From Corynebacterium sp. MSK297 (GTDB lineage: Bacteria > Actinomycetota > Actinomycetes > Mycobacteriales > Mycobacteriaceae): DNA of 64,000 nucleotides. Location of the stretch: assembly GCF_030232885.1 (NCBI RefSeq), contig NZ_JASPGD010000002.1, positions 124,001-188,000 on the forward strand, written 5' to 3'. Below are positions 62,042 to 64,000 of this stretch, one piece after another. Within the stretch, counting starts at the first letter, position 1. Each line of letters starts with the position of its first letter. The notes below the pieces were generated by a model. The model made no database searches. It was not told the DNA's origin and saw only the letters and a list, made by a program, of their open reading frames with translations. A program made the position numbers and the translations under genes.

Positions 62042-62743
62042 ATGGCTACTGTTTTGATCGTTGAAGATGAAGAGTCGTTAGCCGACCCACTGGCATTTCT
62101 ACTCCGCAAGGAAGGCTTTGAAACTCTGACGGCAGCTGATGGGCCGAGTGCCTTGTCGACGTTCCACTCCGAGCACGTTGACATCGTGTTGCTGGATCTG
62201 ATGTTGCCGGGCATGTCGGGCACTGATGTGTGTAAGAAGATCCGGGCTACATCCCAGGTGCCGATCATCATGGTGACCGCGCGTGATTCCGAAATTGACA
62301 AGGTCCTGGGGCTGGAGCTTGGTGCCGACGATTACGTGACCAAACCGTATTCCGCCCGTGAATTAACCGCCCGCATTCGAGCGGTACTGCGCCGCGGGCC
62401 TGAAACTAGTACCAGCGAATCGGCAGCCGAGGGGGCGGTCGAAAATATCTTGGAAAGTGGATGCGTGCGCATGGATGTCGACCGCCACATCGTTTATGTT
62501 GACGGTGAAGCCGTGCCGATGCCACTGAAAGAATTCCACTTGTTGGAGTACTTGTTGGAAAACGCGGGCCGTGTGTTGACCCGCGGACAACTCATCGACC
62601 GTATCTGGGGCTCGGACTACATCGGGGACACCAAAACGATCGACGTGCATGTGAAACGTCTGCGCTCCAAGATTGAGCCGGAACCATCCCGCCCATCCCA
62701 CCTGGTGACTGTGCGCGGGCTGGGCTACAAATTCGACGCCTAA
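62042..62743 (+). CDS. regX3: Response regulator RegX3 (OmpR family)
   Basis: 233 residues from the ATG at 62042, which gives the canonical [20 protein letters not shown] and has AAGGACAAGG upstream; the longer frame to 61880 is rejected. Receiver: acidic pocket EDEE, phospho-acceptor Asp52 ([11 protein letters not shown]), MVTARD and [11 protein letters not shown]. Effector: winged helix with [46 protein letters not shown]. It is the DNA-binding partner of SenX3. It ends in a four-base overlap with the convergent gene. Confidence 0.95.
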   Translation: MATVLIVEDEESLADPLAFLLRKEGFETLTAADGPSALSTFHSEHVDIVLLDLMLPGMSGTDVCKKIRATSQVPIIMVTARDSEIDKVLGLELGADDYVTKPYSARELTARIRAVLRRGPETSTSESAAEGAVENILESGCVRMDVDRHIVYVDGEAVPMPLKEFHLLEYLLENAGRVLTRGQLIDRIWGSDYIGDTKTIDVHVKRLRSKIEPEPSRPSHLVTVRGLGYKFDA

Positions 62744-63657
62744 CTTTGTGAACCCCGATTATTCGCCGCCTCCCGGGTAGCCGGGTGCTGCGGCAGGTCC
62801 ACACCTGCAGCGCGAGCCTCGTCCCGCAACTGACAATGGCTGGCCAAGATTTCGTAATTGCGCTGGCCCATCACTGCGACCAATTCCTCCCGGTGGGTTT
62901 TCCACAACGGATCCGTCGTCGTATGACACTGCGGCGCTGACGAACACCACCAATCAAACTCCTCGCCGCCATTGCCCCAGGCGCGCCGGTCGTATTCACT
63001 GATCACCGTGCGCAAAATTTCCACATCGTCGCTGCGGGTTTCATAGTCCTCATGTCGACGAATCGGCACCTGCCAGCACACCTCTGGCTTGACGACGGTC
63101 AACTCCTCACCCTCAGCTACCGCCCACTGGTGCAGCGCGCAACCTGCACCAGTTTCCCAGCCATGACGATTCGCGAAAATGCAGCCGCCGTCGACAGTGC
63201 GCGTTTTTAACGAAGGCTCCATCTCACCGTCGTCGTTTTCTTCCTCGTCCCACACCAGCCACGGCTCCAACTCGCCAGCTGGAGCTACTCCTGACAAGTG
63301 TTCCTCGGTATTGCTCGGGCGTAATTGCCAGTATTTCGCGGGCATCTCGCGGACGGCGTCGAAAAGCTGATCCTGGTCGGTCTCGTCGGCAAGAAACGCC
63401 CCATGAGTGCAACAGGCCACGTCGGTAATGCCTTCGCGGATGCCGAAACAATCCGAGGTGCCGAACTTACAGCTGTAGTGGGACTCCACCCAGGTCAGAT
63501 CAATGGAAAAGACGTGCTCCGGATCGTCCGGGTTGGTGAATTCGAACCACTCCCGAGCGAAATCCGGGGCCACCTCCCGGCCAGCACGAATAGACTTGCC
63601 GGCCGGCGAGCTTGCAGGAAAACCAAGGAAAACGGAAGAAGACTGAGCGTGATTCAC
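62740..63657 (-). CDS. Cysteine-rich conserved actinobacterial protein of unknown function
   Basis: 305 residues, soluble, acidic, no signal or membrane helix. About ten cysteines fall in conserved-looking settings: [60 protein letters not shown] and [10 protein letters not shown]. This suggests a metal or iron-sulfur site, similar in idea to YkgJ/DUF3109-type proteins, but I could not assign a family. Lies between regX3 (convergent) and the exopolyphosphatase gene (divergent), as a similar gene seems to in related genomes. Confidence 0.65.
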   Translation of the reverse strand: MNHAQSSSVFLGFPASSPAGKSIRAGREVAPDFAREWFEFTNPDDPEHVFSIDLTWVESHYSCKFGTSDCFGIREGITDVACCTHGAFLADETDQDQLFDAVREMPAKYWQLRPSNTEEHLSGVAPAGELEPWLVWDEEENDDGEMEPSLKTRTVDGGCIFANRHGWETGAGCALHQWAVAEGEELTVVKPEVCWQVPIRRHEDYETRSDDVEILRTVISEYDRRAWGNGGEEFDWWCSSAPQCHTTTDPLWKTHREELVAVMGQRNYEILASHCQLRDEARAAGVDLPQHPATREAANNRGSQS

Positions 63658-63690
63658 ACTTAGACACCGTAGACCGTTTAGGCTAGACGT

Positions 63691-64000
63691 GTGCGATTAG
63701 GTGTAATTGACGTGGGCAGCAACACTGTCCACCTAGTAGCAGTAGATGTCCGCAATGGTGGCAGGCCCACTCCCATGAGTGATTGGAAGTCCTCCCTGAA
63801 GCTGGTGGAGCAGCTCGATGCTGACGGCAATATCCATGAACGTGGGCTGAAAAAGCTCATCTCGGCTGTCGGGGAAGCCAAAGAACTCGCCAACAAACTC
63901 GGCTGCGACGAGTTCATGCCCTTTGCGACGTCTGCGATCCGTTCCGCCACCAATTCCGCTTATGTCCTGGACGCCGTAGAAAAACACACCGGTGTGCGTT
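63691..64000 (+). CDS. ppx: Exopolyphosphatase/Ppx-GppA family, 3 prime end outside the window
   Basis: Open frame from a GTG at 63691 to the window end (103 residues visible). It begins [20 protein letters not shown], the phosphate-1 ATPase motif of Ppx/GppA. It continues with [20 protein letters not shown] and [16 protein letters not shown], the second family signature. Corynebacterial Ppx proteins hydrolyse long-chain polyphosphate. Being near SenX3-RegX3 it fits a phosphate-storage neighbourhood. The 33-base gap to the divergent gene must hold both promoters. Confidence 0.9.
   Translation, partial: MRLGVIDVGSNTVHLVAVDVRNGGRPTPMSDWKSSLKLVEQLDADGNIHERGLKKLISAVGEAKELANKLGCDEFMPFATSAIRSATNSAYVLDAVEKHTGVR

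Overview
The window is a stretch of chromosome from a Corynebacterium species or a very close mycolic-acid actinobacterium. The evidence is: a secreted mycolyltransferase-like esterase, the mycothiol enzymes MshA and MscR, a fused RmlC-RmlD, the SenX3-RegX3 two-component pair, an SdhCAB of the cytochrome b558 type, and a gene order (Tad pilus genes / DUF1998 helicase / cspA / topA / adenylate cyclase / DNA polymerase III delta prime / tRNA-Thr) that matches the Mycobacterium tuberculosis Rv3660c-Rv3644c neighbourhood. Base composition is moderately GC-rich. A species cannot be named from the sequence alone.

Layout. 1-2128: 3 prime half of a Tad/Flp secretion locus (two TadB/TadC-type membrane proteins, Flp-like pilin, two TadE/G-like pseudopilins), convergent with a MrfA-like DNA repair helicase (2192-4642). 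4829-12702: cold-shock protein, topoisomerase I, a DUF418 membrane protein, a membrane adenylate cyclase and DNA polymerase III delta prime. 12844-15496: tRNA-Thr followed by a small lower-GC accessory patch, with an unknown membrane protein, a truncated and frameshifted AlbA/Schlafen-type regulator gene, and a cluster of ACAGTGTGAAA-type repeats. 15497-21061: acyl-CoA ligase, formaldehyde detoxification (MscR plus an MBL hydrolase), and an exported thiol-oxidoreductase pair. 21113-24419: dTDP-rhamnose genes for the arabinogalactan linker. 24601-26242: mycolyltransferase-like protein and a 35-residue acidic peptide gene. 26430-32328: lipoamide dehydrogenase and succinate dehydrogenase. 32461-39395: mostly envelope and conserved unknown genes, with murB and a degenerate DeoC-like protein.

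39806-49875 is the most distinctive block: a siderophore locus in which a PLP decarboxylase, an N-hydroxylase and a fused GNAT-NIS synthetase form one overlapping operon. Behind it lie two FecCD permeases and a FecE ATPase, with a divergent siderophore-binding lipoprotein. DtxR-like boxes sit at three of its starts. The genes predict a hydroxamate of the desferrioxamine/bisucaberin type made from a decarboxylated diamine.

50158-56162 holds three tandem fatty acyl-CoA ligase paralogues, followed by an MHS-family transporter. 58125-64000 is core sequence: MshA, phosphoglycerate mutase, SenX3-RegX3, a cysteine-rich conserved unknown and the start of an exopolyphosphatase. Intergenic regions throughout carry short perfect or near-perfect tandem duplications of 11-18 bp. 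No rRNA, CRISPR array, intact insertion sequence or prophage was seen.
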